Position numbers and translations under genes: made by a program. 30,417 nt of DNA, from the NCBI GenBank assembly GCA_009602735.1, contig WELA01000395.1, forward strand, positions 255,330 to 285,746, written 5' to 3'. Origin of the DNA: Mesotaenium endlicherianum (taxonomy: Eukaryota; Streptophyta; Zygnematophyceae; Zygnematales; Mesotaeniaceae). Below are positions 1 to 11,435 of the stretch, one piece after another (the stretch's first letter is position 1; the number at the start of each line of letters is the position of its first letter). Under the pieces are notes generated by a model. The model made no database searches, was not told the DNA's origin, and saw nothing but the letters and a program-made list of their open reading frames with translations.

Positions 1-381
1 GGGGGAGGCCGGGGGGGAGGGAGGAGGGCGGAGGGGGGGCGAGGAGGGAGGAGGTGCGCACGCGCGTGTGCATATGAAGGGCACTGTCGGCACCTGACAC
101 CCAAGCTTTGCAAAACCAAGGGACAGTGCACAAAGCCAGACTGTTTGTTCACTTGACCTCCTGCCGCCTGGCAGCCTCCCCAAGGTAATTGTACTGGCCC
201 AGAACCCAAGACCCCAAGATTGACCCAGGCCTGCATATATGAATATGTTAGTGTGTGCGTGTGTGCCTTATTCCCCCCCTCCCTTCTCCCCACCCAGGCA
301 TCAGCCCAGGCAGCCGCCCAGGCGCCCCCCCGGGCGGCCGGGACCAGGGGCCAGGTGGCGCCCGCATGCGCCCCCTCCCAC
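1..381. other. Left edge: NRPB8 intron 2, G-rich start
   Basis: The first 60 bases are almost pure G/A on the plus strand with many runs of three or more G, which could form G-quadruplexes. The rest lies downstream (minus strand) of the NRPB8 exon 2 donor at 381-380. I looked here for the missing C-terminal NRPB8 exon (a block like DKYEYVMHGK) and did not find one, so this stretch is best read as intron running off the window. Confidence 0.55.
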
Positions 382-1398
382 CTGGTCGAAGATGCCCTCG
401 TCGGGCACGCCGTCCAGGCTGAGCGTGGGCGCCAGCACTACGGTGAACTTGTCGCCGCGCTGCACCGGGTACACCTCCGAGTTGACGTCCAGCACCATGT
501 CCATGTCCAGCTGCTCGCTGTGCGCCACGACGCGCGACACTGCTCATGCCCCCCCCTTGTTGACAATTGTCACTCTCATTGGTATGCTCCCCAGCGTACC
601 CCAGCCCATGGTGCGTTTGTGTCCGTTTCAGAAGGTGTATGTCAAAGAAATGGTGCAGCTGTGGTGTCTTGTCTATGTGCGTGTATGTGCGTGTGCGTAC
701 GTGTGTGTGTATGGGTGTGGGTGTATGGATGTGTGTTGGTTGGGGGGTGGGGGTGGGTGTGGGTGTTCCCCACTGCAGAATTACGGGAGCCACCAACCTT
801 TGACTCGGGAACAATCTGATGGAGTCCGACACAATGACACACGTGCAAGCAGTGTGCTACCTTTCAAAATGACCAACACAGCCAGCAGCCAGGAGGTAAA
901 GAGCTGAACAGTGAGCTCAGAAAACCGTGTGAGGCTGAGGCCACTCTGTCAGGGGCATGAGGGGGTCCTTCCTCCACAGTGGCAGCACCCGAGGCAGTTT
1001 CATCTGTCTTAAATTCTATATCAGCATGTGACTGAGAGTTCGCTCTTGAGTCACCCTGCAATGGCAACCCTTGAAGTCCTGTTTCCCGTTTGGGGGTTCC
1101 AGTGCCACTTTCAACTGAAGCCATTGCAATTGTCATTGCCATTGCCTCTCTAGACCTGATTAGAGGAGCACACACAGTAGACAGCCTCCTAGGCAAAGCC
1201 TGGTCAGCTCGGGCTGGCTTTAAGGATTGAGCATCAGGAAAGGAATACGCTTTGAGCTAGGATGGGAAGCATGCAGGAAAAGCTCAGCTGTGTCTAAAAG
1301 TTTGAATGCTGCGCAAGGTCACCTTTGTCAAACTTCTTTCCACCAGGATCCATGTCGTTGATCGTGAAAATATCCTCTAGCAGAATTGTCTCCACCAT
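382..1398 (-). CDS. NRPB8: RNA polymerase I/II/III shared subunit 8 (RPABC3/RPB8), 5' part, two exons
   Basis: This encodes the N-terminal half of RPB8, the small OB-fold subunit shared by nuclear RNA polymerases. Exon 1 is 1398-1323: ATG, then 25 codons containing [19 protein letters not shown], with donor GTGACC and phase 1. Exon 2 is 539-382, after acceptor GAGCAG. It contains the family hallmarks [23 protein letters not shown] and LAPTLSLDG and ends DQ|GTGGGA in phase 0. The split Val codon (G|TG) rebuilds the family sequence KFDKVSR, which supports the splice. The 78 codons seen compare with about 146 aa for the family, so the C-terminal half lies beyond base 1. The gene is divergent from the CRM gene. 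Recognition rests on the residues matching the known RPB8 N-terminus; the splice sites are inferred by eye. Confidence 0.88.
661..770 (+). repeat. GT-rich microsatellite in NRPB8 intron 1
   Basis: Imperfect (GT)n mixed with GC, GTAT and GGGT steps lies within the 783-base intron (1322-540). The rest of the intron (771-1322) shows no coding signal I trust. Confidence 0.8.
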
Positions 1399-1699
1399 TG
1401 TGCAGGAATTGTTTTCACCAAGGAGTACTCGTGCAGGTTGTAATCTCAAGCACGTAACTTTGTCCCGGTGCAATCAGCGGATGTAGGTATCAAGTCCACA
1501 AAGGCCGCTACTTAGAGAAGATGCAGGCGACGAACGACGGCGAGCTGGAAAGGAGAAGAATGTTCATGAAAGGAGTCTCTCGGAAAAGAATGAAAGAAAC
1601 CTATGCAAGAAGTTCCTGTTCAAACATCATCCCCCAACTTCACTTTCGTTCACTCACTCGTTCGCACGCAGTGGTTCATTCCTTCGTGCTCTTCTGAAG
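1399..1699. promoter_or_regulatory. Bidirectional promoter between NRPB8 and the CRM gene
   Basis: Only about 300 bases separate the two divergent start codons (NRPB8 ATG at 1398, CRM ATG at 1700), so this stretch must hold both 5' UTRs and the core promoters. No clear TATA box is seen. An ACGT core occurs near 1450. The assignment is from geometry, not from recognised elements. Confidence 0.5.
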
Positions 1700-4600
1700 A
1701 TGCCACTACCCGACTTGTTTCGAAGAGGACACAGACAGCTGCGTGTGCTCTTGCCTTCGGTGTGCGGGCCTTTCCTTCAAAGCCATACGGCTCTTGAGCT
1801 ACCGTCCGGCTCCAGCTCACGGCCAAGTTGGCATCATCCAGACTTGTGTTCAGCGTCCAATTTTCCTTATCCTGACTGTTTTCCGCAGAGACCTCTAGGC
1901 TTGCCACATCAGCTGCAAAACCGCTATGGCTATGGCGAGAGGCACTTCATCTACGAGTCTACTTCTTACGCAAAAAAAATTGTGGAAAAGCCCAAGTATT
2001 TCTCACAGGAGAGCTCGCCATTGGGGGATACCGAGACGGGTTTGGACTTCGACTCTGACATCCCTAAGGAGGGGTGGAGCGTGAGGCGTGCCCCGACGGA
2101 AGAATTCGTACTGATGGCAAAGCTGAAGACGGTAAGCAGATGATGATAGACATGTTCGCTGAAATGATGTATTGATTGTGCGCAAAAAGCGAGGGAATAA
2201 AGTTGAACCTTCCGCCCTTGCGCTATTGGGTATTTGCTGACTCGTAGGCCACGCGCAGGCAAGAATGAGTACAGTGCACTTCAACGAGGGCTTTCGTTTG
2301 CTTGCTACATCATAGCCGTGTGCTGAGAGGAAAGTGTAGGCATTCTTTTACTTTCTGAAATGCTCAAATGCTGAAACCCTTCGTGTTGACCAGCTGGACA
2401 AGATGTCCGTCCTGTCACTGACCGACAAAAACTCCTTAAGTGTAGGGTTTTCCGGGGTGCGTGGTTTTGAGTTTGAGGTACACGACGAGTGTACATCCAC
2501 CCCTTGCAGCCAGTGAGCAGGCTGGTCATTTCTCCCCTTCCTCGCTCCAATCATTCTTGTGACCTGAAGCTGGTCTGTCTCACCTTATACCACATCAGAA
2601 CACTCCAAACCCCAAATCCGAAACCCCAAACCTTGACCCGATGCATATGCCCTTGTACCTTCTAGTAAGCTCAGCAACCCTCCTGGCAGCCATGGCAGCC
2701 ATGGCTGACCCCTTCTGCAGTTCGCCCGCTGCGCAGGCCCGGCTGAAGTGCGAGAGGCAGAGGGCTCGCGTGGACAAGCTCCTGGCCAGGGTGTCGCCAG
2801 CTGGCAACCCCGCTGACGTGGAGATCCTGACGCCCGAGGACAAGCACATGCTGCGGCGGGTGGCCCTCAGGACGAAGAACTACGTTCCCGTGGGGAGGAG
2901 GGGCCTATACGCCGGCACCTTCGAGAACATGCACCTCCACTGGAAGCACCACCAGACGGTGCAGGTGCGCTCTCACGCTCTGTTGCTCTCTCCTGTAACT
3001 CGGCCGCACACGTCTCCTTGGACTGGCGTTGGCTGCTGTTGACTGTTGTGGACTGGCGTTGACCGGCGTCTCTGGTCCCTCTTGACAGTGGAGGTGCCAT
3101 TACGAGCTTCAAAGAAAAACTTTGCTTCCGTGTGTCCTAAGCATGAAACAATCGATGTCTTGCCCCCGCATGCCACTCCTTTGAAGCCGCCATAGGGCTT
3201 GCAAAGGGAGTGTTGGAAGCTAGCCACAGTGAGCCCCGCCCGACGAGGACGGGTAGCATCCTCCGAGGAAGTGAGGAGCACGGGGAGAGTGGCTTAAAGA
3301 CGCGGAGACCTAAGGCGGGAGTGAGAGGGCTCGGAGGGTGGGGGGTCAAATGAGGGCCGAGACTCAAGGGTAGGCGTCGTATGTGGCCCCCACTTGCACG
3401 CGAGCGTGAGCTCCACATTCTACGGAGCCCTCTCTCTCTAGAGGGATGAGGCTGGTAGGCTGCAGGAGAGGTGGCTCATGGGGAGCAGGAGGGGTGGTCA
3501 CATGTCAGTGCTGACAAGTGTCTCTCAGCGGCACGAGCGTAAGCTCTACACTCTGTGGGGGGGGTTTGACGTCTGGGAAGGGGGCTCGCACGCGTCCTGG
3601 CTTACAGCTGTCAGCGCGGCCAGAGCTCGCAGCCGCTAATGACGCCGCACTCTCGTACTGAACGAGGTGTGGGGCTGATGCAACTGACACCTGGCGCCTC
3701 GTTGCTCTGCCAGCGCAGGCCACGTGCAAACAGGCTCTCGGCCTAAACCTGAAATATTAACCCAACTTTAAGAGAAACCCCGCACCCCATCTCTCTCTCT
3801 CTCTCTCAAGAGAGGCAGGGGCCTTGTCCCGCAGTTAGCCTGCAGAGTGCAGGTAACTAGTGCAGTGCAGTCAGACGGCGTGGCCGCGCTCGCCGCTCTC
3901 GCCGCGCTCGCCACTCTTGCCACTCGCTTTAACGACGCCGCGATCGCCGCGCTCGTCTCTCTCGCCACTCTCGCATTAACGACGCCGCCAGACGGGCGCC
4001 CTTGGCCCCGCCAGCCTCATCATCGCTCGGCTGCGCGTGCGCCCGATCATGCCGCTGACCTCGACTTACATCTACGCCTGAGATGTTTTTCTTCGTCTCA
4101 CCGCACAGTGCAGCGTCTTTCGCTTCTTTCCTTCCACTGCCGCTCGCCCCCTTTTTGAGTGCTGAGGCGTGGGGAGGGTGCCGGCACTGGACCTGCTTGA
4201 CTGCTCGAGTGGACCTGGCTCTCGCAACTTGACTCTTTCTCTCTCTCTCTCTTCCTGTCCCTTTCTCTTTCCGGGTGTCGTGTTTTGTGGAGGCCTGTCG
4301 CTGGCGTGATGAAAGATGGACCAGTGTGTCTGTGCGTATGTGTGCGCGTACGTGTGTGTGTGTGTGCGTCTATCTGTGCGTGCATGTCATGTGTATGTGC
4401 GTGTGTGTGGGCGTGCATGTGTGCAGGCGGGCGTGTTGTGTGTGCATGCGTGCCTGCATGCTGTGTGTGTGCGTGTGTCTGTGCGTGCACATGCATGTAG
4501 ATGCACCTGTGAGTGGGTGCATATATGTGTGTCGACGCATGCGTGCTCGCCTGTGCGCGCGTGCGTCCGGTCTCCTCCCTCCCCCCTCCGGCGCGTCCAG

Positions 4601-5940
4601 CACCCCACAGTAAAGACCTTGCTCCTTACGTGCGCCGCCCCTCCTCCCCTCGCGGTGACAGGTGGAGTTCTCCGGCTATCCCAAGGAGCAGGTGCAGGGC
4701 GAGCTGGCGACGCGACTGGTGCGCGAGAGCGGGGGCATCCTGCTGGACGTGCACCAGGGCAAGACGGTGCTGCTGTACCGCGGGAAGAACTACGCGCGCC
4801 CCAAGATGCTGAAGCCGCCCACGCTGCTGGACCGCCGGCGGGTACGTCGCCGACGCCCTCCCATCCTCCTGCCTTGACTGTTTGGTTGATCTCATCCGAT
4901 CCGTCGGCGAACTTTCGGCGATCCGTTGGCAATCCGGGCGATCTGTCGGCTCCCCGCTGCTCTGCAGCTCGAGAAGGGGCGGGGCTAGCTTTGTTGCAAG
5001 TGGCGCACTGTTCTGGGGTCGCTCTGCTGCTGCTGCTGCTGCTGCTCCTGCTCTTTTCCTTCTACTGCTGCGGCGGCGGCGGCGGCGGCAACAGCAGAGG
5101 AAGAAGGGTTTCCGGAGTTGGCGTGTAGCAGGGTGTGACTTCGGGAGTTCCTGCTGTGTTTCTTGCGTGCTGCATGAGGGCAAGGCCAGGAGCAATTTGG
5201 TTCAGCAACCTGTGCGACCTGTGTGTCGGCGGAATTGGCGCCAGCTTGAGGAACATGTGATGCTGTGGTGCCGATTCTGCGTGCGTCAGCGGAGCTGCAT
5301 TTTGCAGCAGGCTTGCTGCTGTGACCTGGCGCCTGGCGTGTTTCACGCTGGGGGCTATGACTTCCGCGATGCCTGTGTGTGTCACTATTGTGGCGGCGTT
5401 CGTGTGATACCCTTCTGCGGCGGAACGAGGCGGGGCTGTGACGTGCGTGGGGCCAGCGGGCGGGAAAGAAACGGAGGGTTGTGAGGGCTGTTCTGATGTC
5501 GCGTGAAGAGAGCACGAGCCCAAGCTCCAGCCACGTTGTCGCCTGCGTCCCCTCTCCAGGACAACGCCAGCCCCGCCCTGTCCTTCTCTGCCGCATGATG
5601 CTACGTGCTCGCGAGGCTCTTGCAATCTCGGGTCTCGGAGCCTCTCAAGCGAGACGAATAAATGGGGGGGCTTCACTGCTGTCGGCCGTGGGGGGGCTGC
5701 GAGCAAGTGCAGGCGCTGCAGTGGTCGCTGGCGAATCAGTCGATGAAGGACCTGGAAATGCGCATCGAGGCGCTCGAGGCCCAGCTGGCGGACGTGAGGC
5801 GGCGCAAGGCCGAAGCTTTGGAGCAGACGAAACCGCGGCTCAGATCGCAGCTTCGCGTGTCCGGAGAAGGGGCTGGAGCCGAAACTTCTCCCAAGAGTAG
5901 TGCAGGCCTTGCTCTGAAAGGCGACGCCGGCGCTGAGTAG
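1700..5940 (+). CDS. Single-CRM-domain (CRS1/YhbY) RNA-binding protein, probably organellar, four exons
   Basis: The gene model is 1700-2131, 2737-2964, 4662-4841 and 5713-5940 (355 aa). Every intron is phase 0 with GT-AG ends (GTAAGC, GTGCGC and GTACGT donors). Exon 1 starts with an Arg/Leu/Ser-rich stretch (LFRRGHRQLRVLLPS) that fits a mitochondrial or plastid presequence. The CRM domain spans exons 2-3, about residues 165-280: EILTPEDKHMLRR, NYVPVGRRG (GRRG is the GxxG RNA-binding loop), NMHLHWKHHQTVQ, SGGILLDVHQGKTVLLYRGKNY. Exon 4 adds a coiled-coil-like tail (MEIRIEALEAQL type). The order and residues match small plant CRM proteins of the At3g25440/At3g27550 kind; related members act in organellar intron splicing or rRNA maturation, so such a role is inferred. 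Exon 1 is the least certain: a start upstream of 1700 is possible. Confidence 0.82.
3791..4252. repeat. CT tracts and CTCGCCGC-type low complexity in CRM intron 2
   Basis: CT microsatellites sit at about 3791-3808 and 4232-4252, with imperfect tandem copies of a CGCCACTCTCGCC-like unit around 3889-3975. All are inside the 1697-base intron 2965-4661, in which I see no further exon. Confidence 0.65.
4319..4565 (+). repeat. Long GT/GC-rich microsatellite near the 3' end of CRM intron 2
   Basis: About 245 bases of alternating purine-pyrimidine GTGTGTGCGTGC-type sequence, about 100 bases before the exon 3 acceptor at 4661. It produces several long Cys/Val or His/Thr open frames that are not genes. 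Confidence 0.85.
5024..5092 (+). repeat. CTG and CGG trinucleotide runs in CRM intron 3
   Basis: An uninterrupted run of about seven CTG units (near 5026-5047) is followed by a CGG run of about six units (near 5070-5088). Both lie inside intron 4842-5712. Confidence 0.8.
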
Positions 5941-7058
5941 TGGCCAAGTCCCGCGCCAGGCCCCCGCTACGGGGTTGCACACCTTGGAAAGTTCAAAGGA
6001 TCCTGGTCCCCCTTTTCTTTTGTGGCTGGTCAGGGTGTTACACGCAACATACCTGAAAAGTATGGGGGCCTAATGTAGATCCTGGAGGTAATGAGAACGA
6101 GGGGTCAGCAAAGTCTTGTTCTGAAGGAGTGTGGGAAATGCAGCTTACCCAGCAGTTAATGCACAACAGACATACGGGACTTTTTCAATAGAGAATGCGC
6201 TTGCGTGTGGCGCACGTGTTGGCATTCTTCGATCGAGATGTATCCCTCATAAAGATTACTTGCAAAGATGCAAATCCAAAACAGTTCATCATGTTACCAT
6301 CTGTATACATGAGGTCCTGGCTTCAAATTGCCACAGACTTGACTTGGCCAAACAGGAACGAGGAAAGAGGAAAAAGGTCAATACAATGTGTTTGCTCTTT
6401 GCATGGTGGCTATAAGCAGATTACAGTATGGTACAAACACGCTGGCTACAAGACGGACCATTAGAATTGTTACTGCTATACCAATAATATCCAGTCTTCC
6501 TGCTAAGGGAAAATCCCACCAAACTTATAGAGAAAGTCATACTGCCTTAGCTGTTGGAAAGAGCAATCTCAGTCTATGCATTCCGTTTTGTCTCAAATTC
6601 CGACAAAGGGAAAAAAAAGTGTCACTAGAGACCCCATTACTGCTTGCAGCAGATTCTTCACCCTCCAAAGCAGGTCTTCAATACATGCCCTCTACATTAT
6701 GTACATTACCCCAACACCCCTTCCCCCGCAGCCCCCCCATGCCAACCCATAAGCTCACTTCATCAACAGGACAACAGAGCTCCATGATGATTTATGCTCC
6801 GATCAGTTTTATGTGAGAAGTATTATACAATAGAGTGGATGGATAACAACCTAATCTAGAGGACAGCCAGCACACTCTTCATTAATCCCCCCCCCCCCAC
6901 CCGGCAGATCCTGGCAGAGACTCCCAAGGTCTTCGTAACAGCCAACCACGTCCAGCAGGCCCGAGCTGCAGAGGCTGACAGGTGGCACAGTTCTGATTCT
7001 ACTCTTGGAGGGACTGCAATACCGAGGATCTGAGAACAGAGCGGGCCCCCCTCTCAGC
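5941..7058. other. Tail-to-tail spacer between the CRM gene and gene A
   Basis: This AT-richer spacer should contain the 3' UTRs of both convergent genes. A poly-C run lies at about 6889-6899. Short open frames occur but none resembles a protein I know. Confidence 0.5.
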
Positions 7059-8897
7059 TCAATTAGAAAAAGCGTTCTTCTCCTGAGCGTGGCGCGCATC
7101 CTCCTTCTGCGCTACCTCAGACCCCTGGCTGCGGTCATACTCCACGCCGCCATGTGGCACCTCTCCATCGCTTGGCTTGCCTGGCCCCTTCCCCTCGCTC
7201 CATGCAGCTGGCGCATTCCCAACGCTGCATCCAAGAAATACGATCTCATATTATTGTGTGTGAACATGAAGTACATACACGCGCACACGCGCTACTTAAT
7301 CAGGACATTAAATATTCACTGTTCATAATGTTCACTCACACCCACACACACAGACACCTGTGCAAACACATTTTCCACGTAGATGCATACTTGCTATGAT
7401 AATACACACCATGTTACGTATGTGATATCTGATATACATAGAGCAGTCACACACACACACACACACGCACACACACATACCCTCTGCCCTTTCCTTCAGC
7501 CTCGCCCCCCCTCCCTTCCCCAACCCCCTGACCCCATCCCCACCCACACCACCCCAAACAAAACATGTTACACACAAATGCACGCATACAGAGATGCACA
7601 CACACACCAACCCGACCCAACCCCAAAAAACACACGCATACAGATGCACACACAGACGCACACGCACAAACACACAAACATGAATAGTGTAGACACTGAG
7701 CTCAGAGCAAGTAAATACCAGAAGACGACACGCTTGTGCAGAGTGGAAGGATGAAAAGCTTACGTGCCAACCCCTTGCACCTCGTCAACTGGCTCGCCAT
7801 AGATCTGGCCGTACCCCTCGTCCGTTGAACGGCTGTGATACCCCGCACCAAAGGCCTCTGCCATGTCATCCTTGTAGGCCTCACCCAAGTCAGCGACAGG
7901 ATCGCGCAGCGTCTCCTCATCTGGACCATGCCCCTTCTTGGCGATGCCAGGTGGCATGCTCTGAGTCTGCCCTGGCTCCACCTGGCAAGCAGACGCATTG
8001 TGGACGGAATAGTGATGAGAAAGAACATCTCAAAGTTTCAACATTGTATGTCTATATGACGAAGCTTCTACGTCTCACAATATTCTACCTCACATGGGGT
8101 ACAAAATGTATGACACAATAATATGAACATGGATAAGTGATCCTTCGATCACTACATGAACTATACCTGACCTGTCTCAGCTGTCAGGACATTTATGAAC
8201 ACGCTTCAAAGCAGACTTAATCTCATGTAATCCACACACAAAGTGCGAGCTCATGAACCCATGACTTCTCTCTTATTTTGCAAATGAATTGTGTAAGAGG
8301 AATTATAGGACCAAAGCTCTAGCAGAAAAGATTATACTATCAAACACTCTGTGCAAGGAACAGTATCATGCACGCCTACAGCATACTTGCCACGCAGCAT
8401 TTGCACACTTCTGACGTCGTCAGCACACAAATCTTACGCCAGCAGTGCAACACCTATCGGGCTTTAACCTATGAATCACATATATAAAAATTAAGATAGA
8501 AGCATGGACAAATTTTGAGTCAGATGTACAACATCACATTCCAAAGACATTGTACGCACAAGATAGGCTTGAGATGTACCTGCTGCTTGACTTCCAATTG
8601 GTCGGACGACATAGTTCCCCCACCTCCGCTGCTAGCGCTTGACGCACTTGAGAAAGAACGAGGAAAGAGAGAAGCTGCTGAGAGCTTGTTCAGCTTTTGC
8701 GCCCCAGAGCCACCAAAAGCTTTGACTGGTTGAAATGACGGGAACCTCAATTTTACGAATAGTGCTGGTTCTCTTGAAGCTACTTGTACTGCAGCTGCAG
8801 ACGACGAGAATGCTGGTGCTCTAACGGCACGAGAAACTGACTTTAGAGCGTAACTTGTAAAGGAAGTGGCAAGACTGCTGAGTGACACAGTATTCAT
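7059..8897 (-). CDS. Gene A: unrecognised small organelle-targeted protein, three exons (233 aa)
   Basis: Exons on the minus strand are 8897-8580, 7981-7764 and 7224-7059. The first intron is phase 0 (CAG|GTACAT ... CCAG|GTGGAG); the second is phase 2 (GGCAC|GTAAGC ... ATGCAG|C). The first 95 residues are Ser/Ala/Arg-rich and nearly free of acidic residues, ending near LFPRSFSSASSASSGGGG, a typical mitochondrial or plastid presequence. The mature part is hydrophilic: a core with MAEAFGAGYHSRSTDEGYG and QIYGEPVDEVQGVG, then VGNAPAAW and a charged tail with YDRSQGSEVAQKEDARHAQ. There are no membrane segments or Cys motifs. I do not recognise the family. The model is supported by gene B, which repeats the core, VGNAPxAW and both intron phases. 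If intron 2 is retained, translation ends at TAA 7762-7760 directly after GVGT. A hydrophilic stress-protein-like role is possible but unproven. Confidence 0.7.
7329..7682 (+). repeat. CA-rich microsatellite cluster in gene A intron 2
   Basis: CA/CACACG repeats, including a pure (AC)n run near 7448-7466, alternate with C-rich sequence (7500-7560). All lie inside the intron 7763-7225, so the transcript strand reads GT-rich. Confidence 0.85.
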
Positions 8898-11435
8898 GCT
8901 TCTTCAAATTGCATATCCAATAGCATTTTCTCGGTGACTATGAATTACAAGAGTTCCAGAGTAAAATTCCTGTCTGCGTAGAAAGTTAGAATTAAGTTGC
9001 TGTATAAAAACCACTGCATATACGACGGCAAGAAATCTTGCATGTGATGCGCACTCCAAGAAACAGAGCTTTACTGGCCTATTCAACACTGGTCCGGGCA
9101 ATACTTGCTAGATGTCCTTCTGCTGAAATTTATCGGTACAGAAATGTGGAAGAAGGCCGGTAAATGTGCATCGAATTATAATGGGAAGCTCGGCCTACAA
9201 CGATCGGAAACATTTTCGCCCGTGCTGCATTGCCCGCTTCAGGAAGATTGGTAGTCTATTTGCAGGGCACTGGGCACCGGTACGGCCATGGTGGGCGATA
9301 AGTAGGAGCAGCATGAAGAGTTGGCAGGCTCTTAAGAGGAGACGGTGCCATGCTGACTTGGCACTGCTTGGCCTGGCTAGGCCTAGAGCAGGAGACAGGA
9401 CCCAGCTGGAGACCAGTGTGTTTGGACATCGACCTGGCAACTTGCTTGCTTGCCAGCCATAATGCCAAGCTCTGTGTCGTTGCCATCATATGCGTCCGGA
9501 AATGTCATTAACGCTCTCAATGGCATTATTGGCAGCTCAGTGGTCCCCATATGGTTCCAAGATGCCTCAGGTGGTCCAATGAGTCTAGTCAACACACACA
9601 CAGAGTTTCAAGTGGTCCTTGGCAGGTCATTGGTCGTCCTTGGAGGTGGTCGTCCAAGCTGGGTCCAAGTCATTTTGGAATTGAACGTCAGGCCTTGTAA
9701 CGTTCGGACGCCGCTCCAACTCTTTCACGATGTTCTGCTCAGACATCTGACGTTGCCATGTTATCTCTCGCATCGTGCACGAAATGTGACTGCTTCACAT
9801 GGATGCATGATGATACAGGTGATGCAAGTGAAATTAGAATGATGAGCTGGAGGTCAGTAGGTACAGTCGTAGCAAGAGGTTGCTAGAGTACTCGTTGATG
9901 AGCATGTGCTGACGGCCCACTTTTAGTACAGTGGTCATCTTGGTGCGCCGTGTATGGCTATGGTGTTTGACAATGCTTCTGCTTCTCCATAGGTATGTTG
10001 GTCAACTTCTTTTGCCGCTCCTCATACTCCTGGAAGTCATCCCTTCATGCCTGATGCCTGTAGCTCGCATGCGAAGTAGTTTTGGTCTTTTATGTAGATG
10101 GTGTTCTCATAAACATGCGTCTCATTGGATGCACATGATGAGGATAATGTTGTCTTATGGCGAGAGTATGTATTGAAAGATAGAGGGGTTCACATGTCGG
10201 AGCTTGGATCGCGAGTGTGTAAAGAATTGCACAAAAGCGGAATCATACGGGTTGAAAACGTACTAGAGCACGATGTTTCAAGAAGGATCAGTACAGGTTC
10301 CTTTTTCAAATGTGCGTCCACTTACAAACGTGACCTCGCAAACATAAGCTTTGTTTTATTTTTGGCATGATGATTGCCTAGGAATAGATGCATACATTGT
10401 CAAGCCGCTAGTAACATGCCCTCTGATGTGAGTATTCCATCCTACAATTGTTCCATATGCCTGGGATATGTGGTCAAGGTACCTCACCTGTATGCGCACT
10501 TACCAACAAACCCCCCTCCCCCCCCCCCTCCCCCGGCGATCTTGAAAAGAAGAACAAAATGCACCCGCCCTTACCTTGAGTCGCGTTTTCCAGATGTTAT
10601 GATGGTGTATACTGCGAGCGTATTGTACCTGACATGCTCCTGCCTGCACTACTCACTCAGTTTCTCATCTTCAACCCAGCTTCCTGGTGGCAAGCAAGAA
10701 CTTGGAAGTGCTCTCTGCTTGGCATGTTATCTGACAGATCCTGCGGTTCCTGGGCTCTCTCTCTTGTGCACGTGCAGGGGGGGAATATATTCACATGTAG
10801 AGACAGTGTGATTGACATAAAAGTTGGCGGTCTGGTGTGCGTTAGTTCCAGCTTTTCTAGACAGGATAGGATGGAGCAGATTTAGAGCACCAGCATCGTC
10901 AAAGGAGGGGTCAGGGGGTCACGCAGGTGTCAGTAGCCAGGAGAGCCTTGAGGGGTGGGCCTTACCGACACGTGGCAGCTGGAGACTTGGCCAGCTGGAC
11001 CATGACCAACACCACAATCAGCCGGGGCTTACGCGCAATGTATTGCCTGGGCTAAGTCGACGGCTTAGCCAGAGTTCTCATTGCTTCACCCATTCAACCT
11101 GAGGGGCCCTTTAGGGCATGGCCAGAATTTGGCCCAAGGCGCGTAGCTTAGGGTTAGGGCTAGGGGTAGGTAGGGTTACCACGTGCACGGCTGCGACCTC
11201 CTCCGCTCCGTAGTTTCGCAGCAATAACACGCTGATCTGAGGTAGCCGACCAGTAGAAAGAGGGCCAGCCACGCTCGGGCTCGAGAGGACACTCATCCGG
11301 GCCAGACCTAGGGCAGGCGTATCGGGAACGCGAACCTGGGCTACGGGGCCCAAGTTTGAGATTCACGGTTTTGAACCCACGGACTCAGGTCTAGGGTTTC
11401 AAGTCTAGGGCTTAAGTCTGCAGGGAATTAGCACC
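8898..11435. other. 2.5-kb spacer between gene A and the F-box gene
   Basis: The spacer holds the gene A promoter side and the F-box gene 5' side. Open frames up to about 145 codons are present, but I see no domain, splice pattern or codon bias that would make them genes. A poly-C/T tract is at about 10507-10533. One stretch at 10125-10330 has a plausible protein composition (VVLWREYVLKDRGVHMSE) but no family I recognise. Confidence 0.45.
11147..11412 (+). repeat. Degenerate telomere-like repeats upstream of the F-box gene
   Basis: TTAGGGTTAGGGCTAGGGGTAGG-type units lie at 11147-11180, with further CTAGGGTTT/CTAGGGCTT units at about 11391-11412, immediately before the F-box start codon. Confidence 0.7.

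Noticed and set aside
864..1196. 110-codon minus-strand frame within NRPB8 intron 1
   Set aside because: No recognisable family and no need for an exon here: the phase-1 junction between 1323 and 539 already rebuilds the NRPB8 sequence exactly.
2641..2736. In-frame extension of CRM exon 2 upstream to an ATG at 2641
   Set aside because: The acceptor at 2735-2736 joins in phase 0 to exon 1 and gives a smooth KLKT-ARLKCERQ sequence; the upstream part looks like intron end.
4316..5128. 270-codon open frame over the GT microsatellite and CRM exon 3
   Set aside because: Cys/Val-rich translation of a dinucleotide repeat running out of frame across a real exon.
5062..5982. 306-codon minus-strand frame opposite the CRM gene
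   Set aside because: Antisense shadow over an intron and exon 4; poly-Gln/Leu from the CTG/CGG runs.
6905..7033. Plus-strand open segment reading ILAETPKVFVTANHVQQ after a CAG acceptor
   Set aside because: Lies in the gene A 3' region on the other strand; no family match and no partner exon.
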